This document shows, one piece after another, positions 8,304 to 15,131 of a DNA stretch of 32,052 nucleotides. The first letter of the stretch is position 1. Each line of letters begins with the position of its first letter. A program made the position numbers and the translations under genes. This DNA is from Streptomyces sp. (GTDB taxonomy: Bacteria; Actinomycetota; Actinomycetes; Streptomycetales; Streptomycetaceae). The notes under the pieces are model-generated. The model was not told where the DNA came from. It made no database searches and worked only from the letters and a program-made list of their open reading frames with translations. Where the stretch lies: NCBI GenBank assembly GCA_013362785.1, contig JABFVM010000408.1, forward strand, positions 1-32,052. The letters run 5' to 3'.

Positions 8304-8717
8304 GTGGACTACCCGCTGCTCGACGCGTTCCTGACCATGCTCTGGTTCTTCCTGTGGGTCATGTGGTTCGTCATGCTGTTCCGGGTCTTCGGCGACATCT
8401 TCCGGGACGACAGCATCGGCGGCTGGGCCAAGGCGGGCTGGACGGTCTTCGTCTGTGTGCTGCCGTTCCTCGGCGTCTTCGTCTACCTGATCGCCCGCGG
8501 GCGCGGCATGGGCCAGCGCGATGTGCGTCAGGCGCAGCAACAGGAGCAGGCGTTCCGCTCCTACGTCCAGGAGGCGGCCGCCGGTGCCCCCGCGACCATG
8601 GCCACGACCGGGGCGACCCGCGCGGACGAGCTCACCAAGCTCGCCGGGCTGCACGACCACGGCGACATCACCGACGCCGAGTACGAGCGGGCCAAGGCGA
8701 AGGTGCTCGCGGGCTGA
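8304..8717 (+). CDS. PLDc_N / SHOCT domain membrane protein, copy 2
   Basis: A 137-residue paralogue of the protein at 7143-7547. It has the same MDYPLL start, two helices (8-28, 46-64), the RGRGMGQR loop and a C-terminal SHOCT motif at about 108-135. It differs mainly in the linker, which is Gly/Ala/Thr-rich (GAPATMATTGATRA), and in helix 1. The start is GTG with GGAGG six bases upstream, at the position aligned with the ATG of copy 1. The two genes arose by a tandem duplication that included ~90 bases of upstream sequence. The 3' end faces the small minus-strand gene at 8742 across 24 bases. Confidence 0.9.
   Translation: MDYPLLDAFLTMLWFFLWVMWFVMLFRVFGDIFRDDSIGGWAKAGWTVFVCVLPFLGVFVYLIARGRGMGQRDVRQAQQQEQAFRSYVQEAAAGAPATMATTGATRADELTKLAGLHDHGDITDAEYERAKAKVLAG
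8454..8521 (+). repeat. 68-bp identical repeat, copy 2 (paired with 7293-7360)
   Basis: Direct repeat of 7293-7360 inside the paralogous SHOCT gene, 1161 bases apart. Recombination between the copies would delete the GAP-family gene and fuse the two SHOCT genes in frame. Confidence 0.95.
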
Positions 8718-8741
8718 GCCCCCGCGACGACCGCGAGCGGC

Positions 8742-8939
8742 TCACTCCGGGACCTGGCGGAACTCCACGATGCGCAGTCCCAGCGACTGGAACCGGATCA
8801 ACAGGCCGTACAGATGCGCATCGTCGTTGACCTGCCCGTACAGCACGGTCTGATGGGGGACGACGAAGCTGTCCAACTCGGGGAACGCCGTGGTCAGGTC
8901 GTCCGACATCTGTCCGTCGATGCGGATCTCGTAGCGCAT
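8742..8939 (-). CDS. Small conserved-looking protein (65 aa) behind a LuxR-type regulator
   Basis: A 65-residue acidic protein (MRYEIRIDGQMSDDLTTAFP at its start) with a predicted alternating strand/helix pattern: a beta strand at 1-7, a helix at ~11-17, strands at 23-35, a helix at 39-50 and a strand at 53-62. It has no membrane segment or Cys. GAGG stands just before the ATG. Its start lies 55 bases after the stop of the MalT-type regulator on the same strand, so the two genes are probably co-transcribed. Similar small proteins are, from general knowledge, often seen beside MalT-type LuxR genes in actinobacteria, but I know of no assigned role. A partner or modulator of the regulator is a guess from position. 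Confidence 0.75.
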   Translation of the reverse strand: MRYEIRIDGQMSDDLTTAFPELDSFVVPHQTVLYGQVNDDAHLYGLLIRFQSLGLRIVEFRQVPE

Positions 8940-8994
8940 GTCCTCATGCTGGGCGACCGGGCGGCGGACAGCATCACCCGGGCGAGGTGACACA

Positions 8995-11703
8995 TCAGAG
9001 CAGCCCGAACTCGCGGGCCCGGCGGACCGCCTCGCCGCGCCGGGTGGCGTCGAGCTTGCGGTAGATGCTCTTCAGATGGGTCTTCACCGTGTTGACCGAC
9101 AGATGCAGATCGGCGGCGATCTCGTCGGTGGACATCAGCTGGGCCAGCCGCTCCAGAACGTCCTGTTCCCGAGCGCTGAGCGGCTCCGGGCGGGGACCCG
9201 GATACCCGTTCCGCGGCCGTGCGGCGCCGGGTTCGCGGGCAAGGGTGCCGGTCAGCCAGGCGTGTTCGCGGGCGAGCGCGGGCCGGTGCAGCAGCAGCCG
9301 TCCCAGCCACGGCCCGGCCTCCAGGAACGGCCGCCGCAGATGATGCGGACGGGCCGCGGCCAGAGCCCGCAGCAGCAGGCCCTCCGCGGCGGCCGAGTCG
9401 CCGAGCGCGGCCACGGCCTGCGCCCGGGTCAGCAGCACCCACACGTCGATGGCCGGCCCCCGGTCGTGGTGGTCGGGGAGCCGGTCCAGGATGCGCAGCG
9501 CCCGTTCGGCGCCGCCCGCCGCCACCCACGCCCGCGCCTCGGCCACCAGGCTCTCCGGACCGTGCACCGGTCGGTCCTCGAAGACCCGTACCGCGGCCTT
9601 CGGATCACCGTCGGCCAGATGCGCCGCCGCCGTCGCCATGGCGATCCGGTCGCTCACCCACGCCGAGGGCTCGGCGGAGACCAGGGGCTGTTCCGCCAAG
9701 TCGTCCAGTGCCAGCAGCGCCGACCGGGAGTCACCCCGCGCGCACAGCAGCCGGGACCGCAGGATCGCCAGCTCGACGGCCACGATGGGATCGCGGGAGG
9801 CGGCTGAGGTGGCGGCCGTCTGGTCGAGATGGCCCTGCGCGGCCGCCAAATCGTCCCGGTCGATCGCCACGGCGGCCAGCACGAGCTGCGCCATCCCGGT
9901 CCGGTCGGACACCGGCAGCCCGGAGTGCTCGGCCTCGGCGATCGCGTCCCGGGCGTGCGCCTCGGCCCGGCCGGGCCGTCCGTGCAGGAAGTCGATCAGC
10001 GCAAGGCGGCTGAGCGCCTCATGGCGGGGGAGGGCCGTCGCGGGTCCCTCGGCGGTCCGCACGGCGTCGGACAGCGTGGAGCGGGCGGCCTCGAAGCGGC
10101 CCGCCCAGAGCTGGGCCGAGCCCAGGTCGGTGAGCATGAGGGCCGTCAGTTCCGGGGACTGCCCCAACCGGTCTGCGGGCAGGGCGCGTTCCGCCTCCGC
10201 GGCCGCCCGCGCCGCCGTCTCCGCCAGGTCCGCCGAGCCCGCCACCCGGGCGGCCAGCACCCGCAGCACCGCACAGCTCAGCCGCGCCGCCGCGCCGTCG
10301 CCCGAGTCGCCGCCCGGCAGGTTCTCCTCCGCACGCCGCAGATAGGTGACACCCCGGTCCACGTCGTGACGGGCCAGCTCACGCGCCGCACGCACCAGGT
10401 CGGGCGCGGGCCCCGACGCCTCCGGCGCCATCCGGGCGAACAGACCGTCCAGCCGCTCGGCGGCCAGCCCGGTCAGCAGCCGGCCGATCGCCAGATGGTC
10501 GATGAACTCGGCGGCGGCCAGCTCCCAGTCACCCGCGTCCGCCGCGTGCGGCAGCGCCTCGTCGAGCAGCCCCGCCCCGATCAGCCACTGGGCCGCCGTA
10601 CGGTGCAGCTCCGGCTCCAGACCGGGATGGCGGACGCCCAGATGCACCCGCAGGATCTCGGCGAACAGCGGATGCAGCCGGTACCAGGAGTGCCCGACGG
10701 GCTCCACGAACGCGTTCGCCCGCTGCAGCTCCTCCAGGATCGGCTCGGCGTCGTCCCGGCCGGTCAGGGCGTTGGCCAGATCGGGGTGCGTCTCCTCCAG
10801 GATGCTGGTGCGCAGCAGCAGGTCCTGGGTCTCGGCGGGGTGCACGCGCAGCACCTCGCCCAGCAGATAGTCGGCCACCGTGCTGTGCCCGGCCTCGAAG
10901 TCCTTCAGGAAGCTCTCCGGGTCATCCGCCCGCTGCGCCGCCAGCGTGCACAGCCGCAGCCCCGCCGCCCAGCCCCCGGTGCGCTCCGTCAGCATCCGCG
11001 CACCCTCGGCGGACAGCGGCAGCCCGTGCCGGTCGACCAGGGCCGCCGTCTCCTCGGTGCGGAAGGCCAGGTCGTCGGCGCGGATGTCGACGAGCTCACC
11101 GGCGGCCCGATAGCGGTGCAGCGGCAGCAGCGGTTCCGTACGGCTGATGATCACCAGGCGCAGTCCCGCACCGGCATGGCGCAGCACGAACTGCAGCTCG
11201 TCGGCCACCTCGGTACAGCCCGCCACCCGGTCGAACTCGTCCAGGACGAGGGTCACCCGGGACTCCCGCCCGTTCAGCCAGGCGGCCAGCCGGGCCAGCA
11301 GTGAGTGGTCCACCTCGCCGGGGCGCGCCGGGCTGCCGATGTACTCGGGCAGGGCGACGCCGTGGTGCCGGAAGGCGTGCAGGACATAGGCCCAGAAGAC
11401 GCCCGGCGCGCTGTCCTGCGGCTCCACGGTCAGCCAGGCCGCGTCCCCCGGGTCGAAGGCCGTGGTCCAGTCGGCGACCAGCAGCGTCTTGCCCGCCCCC
11501 GCGGGACCGTTGACCAGCGTCAACGGACTGCGCGCGCCTTCGGCGAGCTGCTCCACGAGCCGCTGTCTGCGCACGAACGTCCCCGGAACCGTCGGCACGG
11601 CGAGCCGTGCGGCGAGTACCGGGTCACCGTCCGGAGTGACCGCCTTCATGCCGGGATGGCCCTCTCCGACGGTGTGCGACATCACGCCCATCACAGACCT
11701 CAT
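8995..11703 (-). CDS. MalT-type STAND ATPase / LuxR transcriptional regulator
   Basis: A large regulator of about 902 residues. The N-terminal NTPase domain has Walker A GPAGAGKT (66-73) and a Walker B-like LVLDEFD near 150-157. It is followed by a winged-helix/arm region and a long Ala/Leu-rich helical repeat (TPR-like) sensor region at about 400-830. The last 63 residues are a LuxR-type helix-turn-helix (LSAREQDVLERLAQLMSTDE onwards, recognition helix VNTVKTHLKSIYRKL). In MalT-like proteins, ligand and ATP drive oligomerisation and activation of transcription; the inducer here cannot be read. The start is ambiguous among ATG codons at 11703, 11691, 11682 and 11649. The last has GGAGAGGG about ten bases upstream. 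The stop is 55 bases before the 65-residue gene. Confidence 0.9.
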   Translation of the reverse strand: MRSVMGVMSHTVGEGHPGMKAVTPDGDPVLAARLAVPTVPGTFVRRQRLVEQLAEGARSPLTLVNGPAGAGKTLLVADWTTAFDPGDAAWLTVEPQDSAPGVFWAYVLHAFRHHGVALPEYIGSPARPGEVDHSLLARLAAWLNGRESRVTLVLDEFDRVAGCTEVADELQFVLRHAGAGLRLVIISRTEPLLPLHRYRAAGELVDIRADDLAFRTEETAALVDRHGLPLSAEGARMLTERTGGWAAGLRLCTLAAQRADDPESFLKDFEAGHSTVADYLLGEVLRVHPAETQDLLLRTSILEETHPDLANALTGRDDAEPILEELQRANAFVEPVGHSWYRLHPLFAEILRVHLGVRHPGLEPELHRTAAQWLIGAGLLDEALPHAADAGDWELAAAEFIDHLAIGRLLTGLAAERLDGLFARMAPEASGPAPDLVRAARELARHDVDRGVTYLRRAEENLPGGDSGDGAAARLSCAVLRVLAARVAGSADLAETAARAAAEAERALPADRLGQSPELTALMLTDLGSAQLWAGRFEAARSTLSDAVRTAEGPATALPRHEALSRLALIDFLHGRPGRAEAHARDAIAEAEHSGLPVSDRTGMAQLVLAAVAIDRDDLAAAQGHLDQTAATSAASRDPIVAVELAILRSRLLCARGDSRSALLALDDLAEQPLVSAEPSAWVSDRIAMATAAAHLADGDPKAAVRVFEDRPVHGPESLVAEARAWVAAGGAERALRILDRLPDHHDRGPAIDVWVLLTRAQAVAALGDSAAAEGLLLRALAAARPHHLRRPFLEAGPWLGRLLLHRPALAREHAWLTGTLAREPGAARPRNGYPGPRPEPLSAREQDVLERLAQLMSTDEIAADLHLSVNTVKTHLKSIYRKLDATRRGEAVRRAREFGLL

Positions 11704-11773
11704 GGATGGCCGAGCGAAACTGCATCCACCTCACGATCGTCGCCCCGCACCAGACGGCCCGCAAGCGACGCCG

Positions 11774-11796
11774 CGGTACGACGCGCCGGTACGACG
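11774..11796. repeat. Direct repeat CGGTACGACG x2
   Basis: Two identical 10-mers (11774-11783, 11787-11796) separated by 3 bases lie just past the marR stop and upstream of the STAND/LuxR gene. A 13-base period could fit a regulator site, but the function is unknown. Confidence 0.5.
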
Positions 11797-11798
11797 TC

Positions 11799-12245
11799 TC
11801 AGGACGCGGTGTCCACGCCCAGCATCCGGCGCAGCAGATCCCGCAGGGACTCCCGCTCCTGGTGGGACAGGCCCGCCAGCGGCTCCCGGGCGAACCGCAG
11901 GCCCTCGCGCAGATCGCGGGCCACCCGCTGTCCCTCGTCCGTCACCGCGGCCACCTTCACCCGCCGGTCCGCGGGATCCGGTCGCCGCTCCACCAGGCCG
12001 CGCCCCTCCAGCCGGTCGACTATCCCGGTCACGTTCGACGGCTCGCACTTCAGCTTGTGCGCCAGCTTGCGCATGGGCAGCGGCTCCAGGGACAGCAGAT
12101 TCAGCAGCCGCGCCTGTGCCCCGGTGAGGGTGTACTCCGCGGCCGCGTCCTCGTAGTCCGAGTAGAAGCGGGCCACCACGTCGCCGATGAGCTCGACGAC
12201 CTCCATGGTCAGTGCGTCCGGCCGGGTCTTGTGAGGAGTGGACAT
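11799..12245 (-). CDS. MarR family transcriptional regulator
   Basis: A 148-residue winged-helix protein of typical MarR length. The DNA-binding part spans about 40-105, with recognition helix CEPSNVTGIVDRLEGRGLVE (67-86) and the wing motif DPADRR (90-95). N- and C-terminal helices would form the dimer. The single Cys is at position 67, at the start of the recognition helix, unlike OhrR, whose sensing Cys is near the N-terminus. It is divergent from the NADPH oxidoreductase gene across a 90-base AT-rich gap containing dyads, so it probably represses that gene and itself. Inducers of MarR proteins are usually phenolic or electrophilic compounds or oxidants; none can be named here. GGAG precedes the ATG by four bases. 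Confidence 0.88.
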   Translation of the reverse strand: MSTPHKTRPDALTMEVVELIGDVVARFYSDYEDAAAEYTLTGAQARLLNLLSLEPLPMRKLAHKLKCEPSNVTGIVDRLEGRGLVERRPDPADRRVKVAAVTDEGQRVARDLREGLRFAREPLAGLSHQERESLRDLLRRMLGVDTAS

Positions 12246-12335
12246 GCGCTCCAGCTTACCGCGTTACTTGACAACATGAAATATTCAGGAGCATGGTTGT
12301 TTCAGGTACTGAAGTAAATCTGAAAGGCAACCGTC
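12246..12335. promoter_or_regulatory. Divergent marR/oxidoreductase control region
   Basis: This 90-base region is clearly more AT-rich than its surroundings. It holds a TTGACA -35-like hexamer at 12268-12273, an imperfect inverted pair CAACATG (12272-12278) and CATGGTTG (12292-12299), and a perfect dyad TTCAG-GTA-CTGAA (12301-12313). These are good candidates for MarR operators overlapping the promoter. A convincing -10 hexamer was not assigned. Confidence 0.5.
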
Positions 12336-13334
12336 ATGATCAACCGCGAATGGCACCTGCTCAGCCGTCCCGTCGGCTGGCCGAAGCCCGAGGACTTCGC
12401 CCTGGTCGAGGCGGCGATGCCGACCCCCGGTGAGGGTCAGGTGCTCGTCCGGAACAAGTACGTCTCCGTCGACCCGTACATGCGCGGCCGCATGTCGGAG
12501 GCCAAGTCCTACGTCGCCCCCTTCGAGCTCGGCAAGGTCATGCAGGGCGGCGCCGTCGGCGAGGTCGTCGAGTCCAACGCCGAGGGCATCGCCGTCGGCG
12601 ACCACGTCCTGCACTTCTTCGGGTGGCGCGAGTACGCGGCCGTGGACGCCAAGACCGCCGTGAAGGTGGACCCGGACACGGCGCCCCTTTCCACGTACCT
12701 CGGTGTCCTCGGCATGACCGGCCTCACCGCTTACGCCGGTCTCCTGCGTACCGCCTCCTTCAAGGAGGGCGACTCCGTCTTCGTCTCCGGCGCCGCGGGT
12801 GCAGTGGGCAGCCAGGTCGGGCAGATCGCCAAGCTCAAGGGCGCCTCGCGGGTCATCGGGTCCGCCGGGTCCGACGAGAAGGTCAAGCTCCTCGTGGAGG
12901 AGTACGGCTTCGACGTCGCCTTCAACTACAAGGACGGCCCGGTGAGCGAGCAGCTGCGCGCGGCCGCTCCCGACGGTGTGGACGTGTACTTCGACAATGT
13001 GGGTGGCGACCACCTTGAGGCCGCCATCGGCTCCCTCAACCAGGGCGGCCGTATCGCCGTCTGCGGCATGATCTCCGTCTACAACAACACCGAGCCCGCC
13101 CCCGGCCCGAGGAACCTCCCCCGCCTCATCGCGACCCGCGGCCGCATCGAGGGGTTCCTGGTCGGAGACCACTACGACCTCCAGCCCCAGTTCGTCCAGG
13201 AGGTCGGGCCGTGGGTGGCCTCGGGGCAGCTCAAGTACCGCGAGACCGTCGTCGAGGGCATCGAGAACAACCTGGAGGCGTTCCTCGGGGTGCTGCGCGG
13301 CGACAACACCGGGAAGATGATCGTCAAGCTGTAG
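12336..13334 (+). CDS. Zinc-free NADPH-dependent medium-chain oxidoreductase
   Basis: A 332-residue enzyme of the medium-chain dehydrogenase/reductase superfamily, of the type that includes alkenal/one oxidoreductases, leukotriene B4 dehydrogenases and curcumin reductase. An N-terminal GroES-like domain with VDPYMRGRM (45-53) is followed by a Rossmann domain with SGAAGAVGSQVGQ (151-163). The Cys/His zinc ligands of alcohol dehydrogenases are absent. Such enzymes reduce the C=C bond of alpha,beta-unsaturated carbonyls with NADPH and so detoxify electrophiles. AAAGG lies about 8-12 bases before the ATG. Its divergence from a MarR gene and its position before ohr suggest induction by reactive compounds. 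Confidence 0.9.
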   Translation: MINREWHLLSRPVGWPKPEDFALVEAAMPTPGEGQVLVRNKYVSVDPYMRGRMSEAKSYVAPFELGKVMQGGAVGEVVESNAEGIAVGDHVLHFFGWREYAAVDAKTAVKVDPDTAPLSTYLGVLGMTGLTAYAGLLRTASFKEGDSVFVSGAAGAVGSQVGQIAKLKGASRVIGSAGSDEKVKLLVEEYGFDVAFNYKDGPVSEQLRAAAPDGVDVYFDNVGGDHLEAAIGSLNQGGRIAVCGMISVYNNTEPAPGPRNLPRLIATRGRIEGFLVGDHYDLQPQFVQEVGPWVASGQLKYRETVVEGIENNLEAFLGVLRGDNTGKMIVKL

Positions 13335-13340
13335 GCCGGC

Positions 13341-13376
13341 CTGGAGGTCTGCCTGAAGGTCTGCCTGAAGGTCTGT
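13341..13376 (+). repeat. 12-bp tandem repeat, three copies
   Basis: CTGGAGGTCTGC, CTGAAGGTCTGC and CTGAAGGTCTGT follow each other directly, starting six bases after the oxidoreductase stop and ahead of ohr. The copies differ at single positions, typical of slippage-prone minisatellite DNA. Confidence 0.9.
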
Positions 13377-13466
13377 GCTGGATTTCCGGCATGCGGTAAC
13401 TTCTTTCCGAATTCCATCGCGATCGTGGGCGCGAGTCGCGGCGGACCGAGGAGGAGAAGACACCGC

Positions 13467-13886
13467 ATGTCCATCCAGCAGACCGACGTCCTGTACACCG
13501 CCGTCGCCACCGCGGAGAACGGCCGCGACGGCCGGGTCGCCACCGACGACGGCAGGCTCGACGTCGTAGTGAACCCGCCCAAGGAGATGGGCGGCAGCGG
13601 CGCCGGCACCAACCCGGAGCAGCTGTTCGCGGCCGGCTACAGCGCCTGCTTCCAGGGAGCGCTCGGCGTCGTCGCCCGCCAGGAGAAGATCGACGTCTCC
13701 GGGGCGACCGTCACCGCGAAGGTCGGCATCGGCAAGAACGACGACGGATTCGGGATCATCGTGGAGATCTCGGCCGCGATCCCGACGGTCGACACCGAGA
13801 CCGCCCGGGCGCTGCTTGAGAAGGCCCATCAGGTCTGCCCGTACTCCAAGGCGACGCGCGGCAACATCAGCGTGACGCTGCTCTGA
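13467..13886 (+). CDS. ohr: Organic hydroperoxide resistance protein Ohr (OsmC/Ohr family)
   Basis: A 139-residue thiol peroxidase, the usual length for Ohr. Both redox-active cysteines are in their motifs: Cys61 in QLFAAGYSACFQGAL and Cys124 in HQVCPYSKATRGN. An N-terminal GRDGRV supplies the conserved Arg, and Glu51 precedes the first motif. Ohr reduces organic and fatty-acid hydroperoxides in the cytosol, using lipoylated proteins as reductant. The ATG at 13467 is chosen because GAGGAGGAG lies upstream; an earlier ATG at 13425 would add a non-homologous extension. The MarR two genes upstream is not a typical OhrR, so control of this gene is open. A strong stem-loop follows. Confidence 0.93.
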   Translation: MSIQQTDVLYTAVATAENGRDGRVATDDGRLDVVVNPPKEMGGSGAGTNPEQLFAAGYSACFQGALGVVARQEKIDVSGATVTAKVGIGKNDDGFGIIVEISAAIPTVDTETARALLEKAHQVCPYSKATRGNISVTLL

Positions 13887-13907
13887 CGCCGTTCGTTGCA
13901 CACGGCA

Positions 13908-13940
13908 GAGGCCGCACCCCTGGACGTGGGGTGCGGCCTC
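13908..13940. terminator. Bidirectional stem-loop terminator after ohr
   Basis: GAGGCCGCACCCC (13908-13920), loop TGGACGT, GGGGTGCGGCCTC (13928-13940): a perfect 13-bp stem between the convergent ohr and serine-hydrolase genes. There is no long T-run, as is usual in Streptomyces. Confidence 0.85.
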
Positions 13941-13969
13941 CGTCGCTGCACGGGCCGGCCGGTGCCGGA

Positions 13970-15121
13970 TCAGCTCGCCAGCGCCGACGCGTGCGCCGCC
14001 CGCACCAACCGGTCGTTCTCCGGTGCCGCCCCTCCCGGGTAGGCGTAGCGCCGGCGGGTGTAGCCGTAGGCCAGGCCGCTGCGTGGATCCGCGAACGCCT
14101 GTGAGCCGCCGGCCCCGCTGTGGCCGAAGGCCCCGGCGCCCAGGAACGGGTACAGCGGGTCGTTGACCGCGTGGAAGCCGAGGCCGAACGACTTGTGCTT
14201 GCGGGCCACCAGGTCGTAGCCGGACGAGTGGATCTGGCCGACCTCGGCGATGGTGTCCGGCTTCAGCAGCGGTGGCTGCTCGTCCACCTCGCTGATCGCC
14301 GCCGCGTACATCCCGGCGAGGCCACGCGCCGCCGCGACCCCGCCCGCCGACGCGGGCCCCTTGGCGCGCACCGTACGGGAGTTGGCGTGGTCCAGCAGCT
14401 CGACCGGATCCGGCACCTGCATGTTGAACGCGATCGACGCCAGGCTGTGCGGGCCCGTCGGCTCCGAGTCCAGGACCGCCTGCTGCTCCGGCGTGGGGGC
14501 CATCGGCTGCACCGATCGGTAGCGCGGCTCCAGCTCCTCGGGCAGCCCGAGGTGGAAGTCCAGACCGTAGGGCGCCCGGATCCGCTCCTCGTACACCTCC
14601 TGGAGCGTGCGCCCCGTGGCCCGCCGGACCACCTCGCCGGCCAGCGCGCCGATGGTGAACGCGTGGTAGCCGAAGGCGGTGCCGGGGCGCCAGAACGGCC
14701 GCTGATCCGCGAGCCGTTCGGCGATGGCACGGTCGTCGGCCAGCTCGGCCTCGGCGAAACCGGCGTCGAGGCCGATCAGCCCCGCACGGTGCGAGAACAG
14801 CTCGCGCAGCGTCACCCCGCCCTTGCCCTCGGCCGCGAACTCCGGCCAGTAGTACGTCACCTTGCGGTCCAGCTCCAGCGTGCCCTCCTGCACCAGGAGC
14901 GCGACCACGAGAAACGCGGCACCCTTGGTGGAGGAGAACACGCCGTAGAGCGAGTCGGGCCCGCAGCCGTCACCGGCCCACAGGTCGACGACCTTCCGGC
15001 CGTGCACATAGGCGCACAACTGGCCCTCGTAGTCGGGCCGTTCACCCGCCACGAACGCGGCGAACTCCTCGCGCACCGTCTCGAAGCCGTCCGCGACCGT
15101 GCCGTGGATCCCTGGCGTCAT
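13970..15121 (-). CDS. Serine hydrolase, beta-lactamase (class C / EstB-like) family
   Basis: A 383-residue protein with the penicillin-binding-protein/class C beta-lactamase fold. The nucleophile motif SxxK is SSTK (63-66), the second motif Tyr is Tyr152 in GYHAFTIG, and an HSGAGG segment near the C-terminus takes the place of the KTG box. This arrangement is typical of EstB-type esterases and related hydrolases rather than true beta-lactamases. No signal peptide is seen, so it is probably cytosolic; the substrate is unknown. The ATG at 15121 has GGAGAG upstream. It lies ten bases behind the secreted carboxypeptidase gene on the same strand, so the two are probably co-transcribed. Confidence 0.88.
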   Translation of the reverse strand: MTPGIHGTVADGFETVREEFAAFVAGERPDYEGQLCAYVHGRKVVDLWAGDGCGPDSLYGVFSSTKGAAFLVVALLVQEGTLELDRKVTYYWPEFAAEGKGGVTLRELFSHRAGLIGLDAGFAEAELADDRAIAERLADQRPFWRPGTAFGYHAFTIGALAGEVVRRATGRTLQEVYEERIRAPYGLDFHLGLPEELEPRYRSVQPMAPTPEQQAVLDSEPTGPHSLASIAFNMQVPDPVELLDHANSRTVRAKGPASAGGVAAARGLAGMYAAAISEVDEQPPLLKPDTIAEVGQIHSSGYDLVARKHKSFGLGFHAVNDPLYPFLGAGAFGHSGAGGSQAFADPRSGLAYGYTRRRYAYPGGAAPENDRLVRAAHASALAS

Positions 15122-15131
15122 CCGCTCTCCT

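Noticed and set aside
11799..13886. MarR gene as ohrR partnered with ohr
   Set aside because: OhrR senses through an N-terminal Cys. This MarR has only Cys67 in the recognition helix, and it is divergent from the oxidoreductase rather than adjacent to ohr.
12285..13901. A 538-codon minus-strand frame opposite the oxidoreductase and ohr genes
   Set aside because: Composition is that of a complement of coding DNA, and both plus-strand genes have intact active-site motifs. The QTFRQTFRQ repeat in it comes from the 12-bp minisatellite.
13970..15121. A true beta-lactamase (antibiotic resistance) gene
   Set aside because: There is no signal peptide, and the KTG box is replaced by HSG as in EstB-type esterases, so resistance cannot be claimed.
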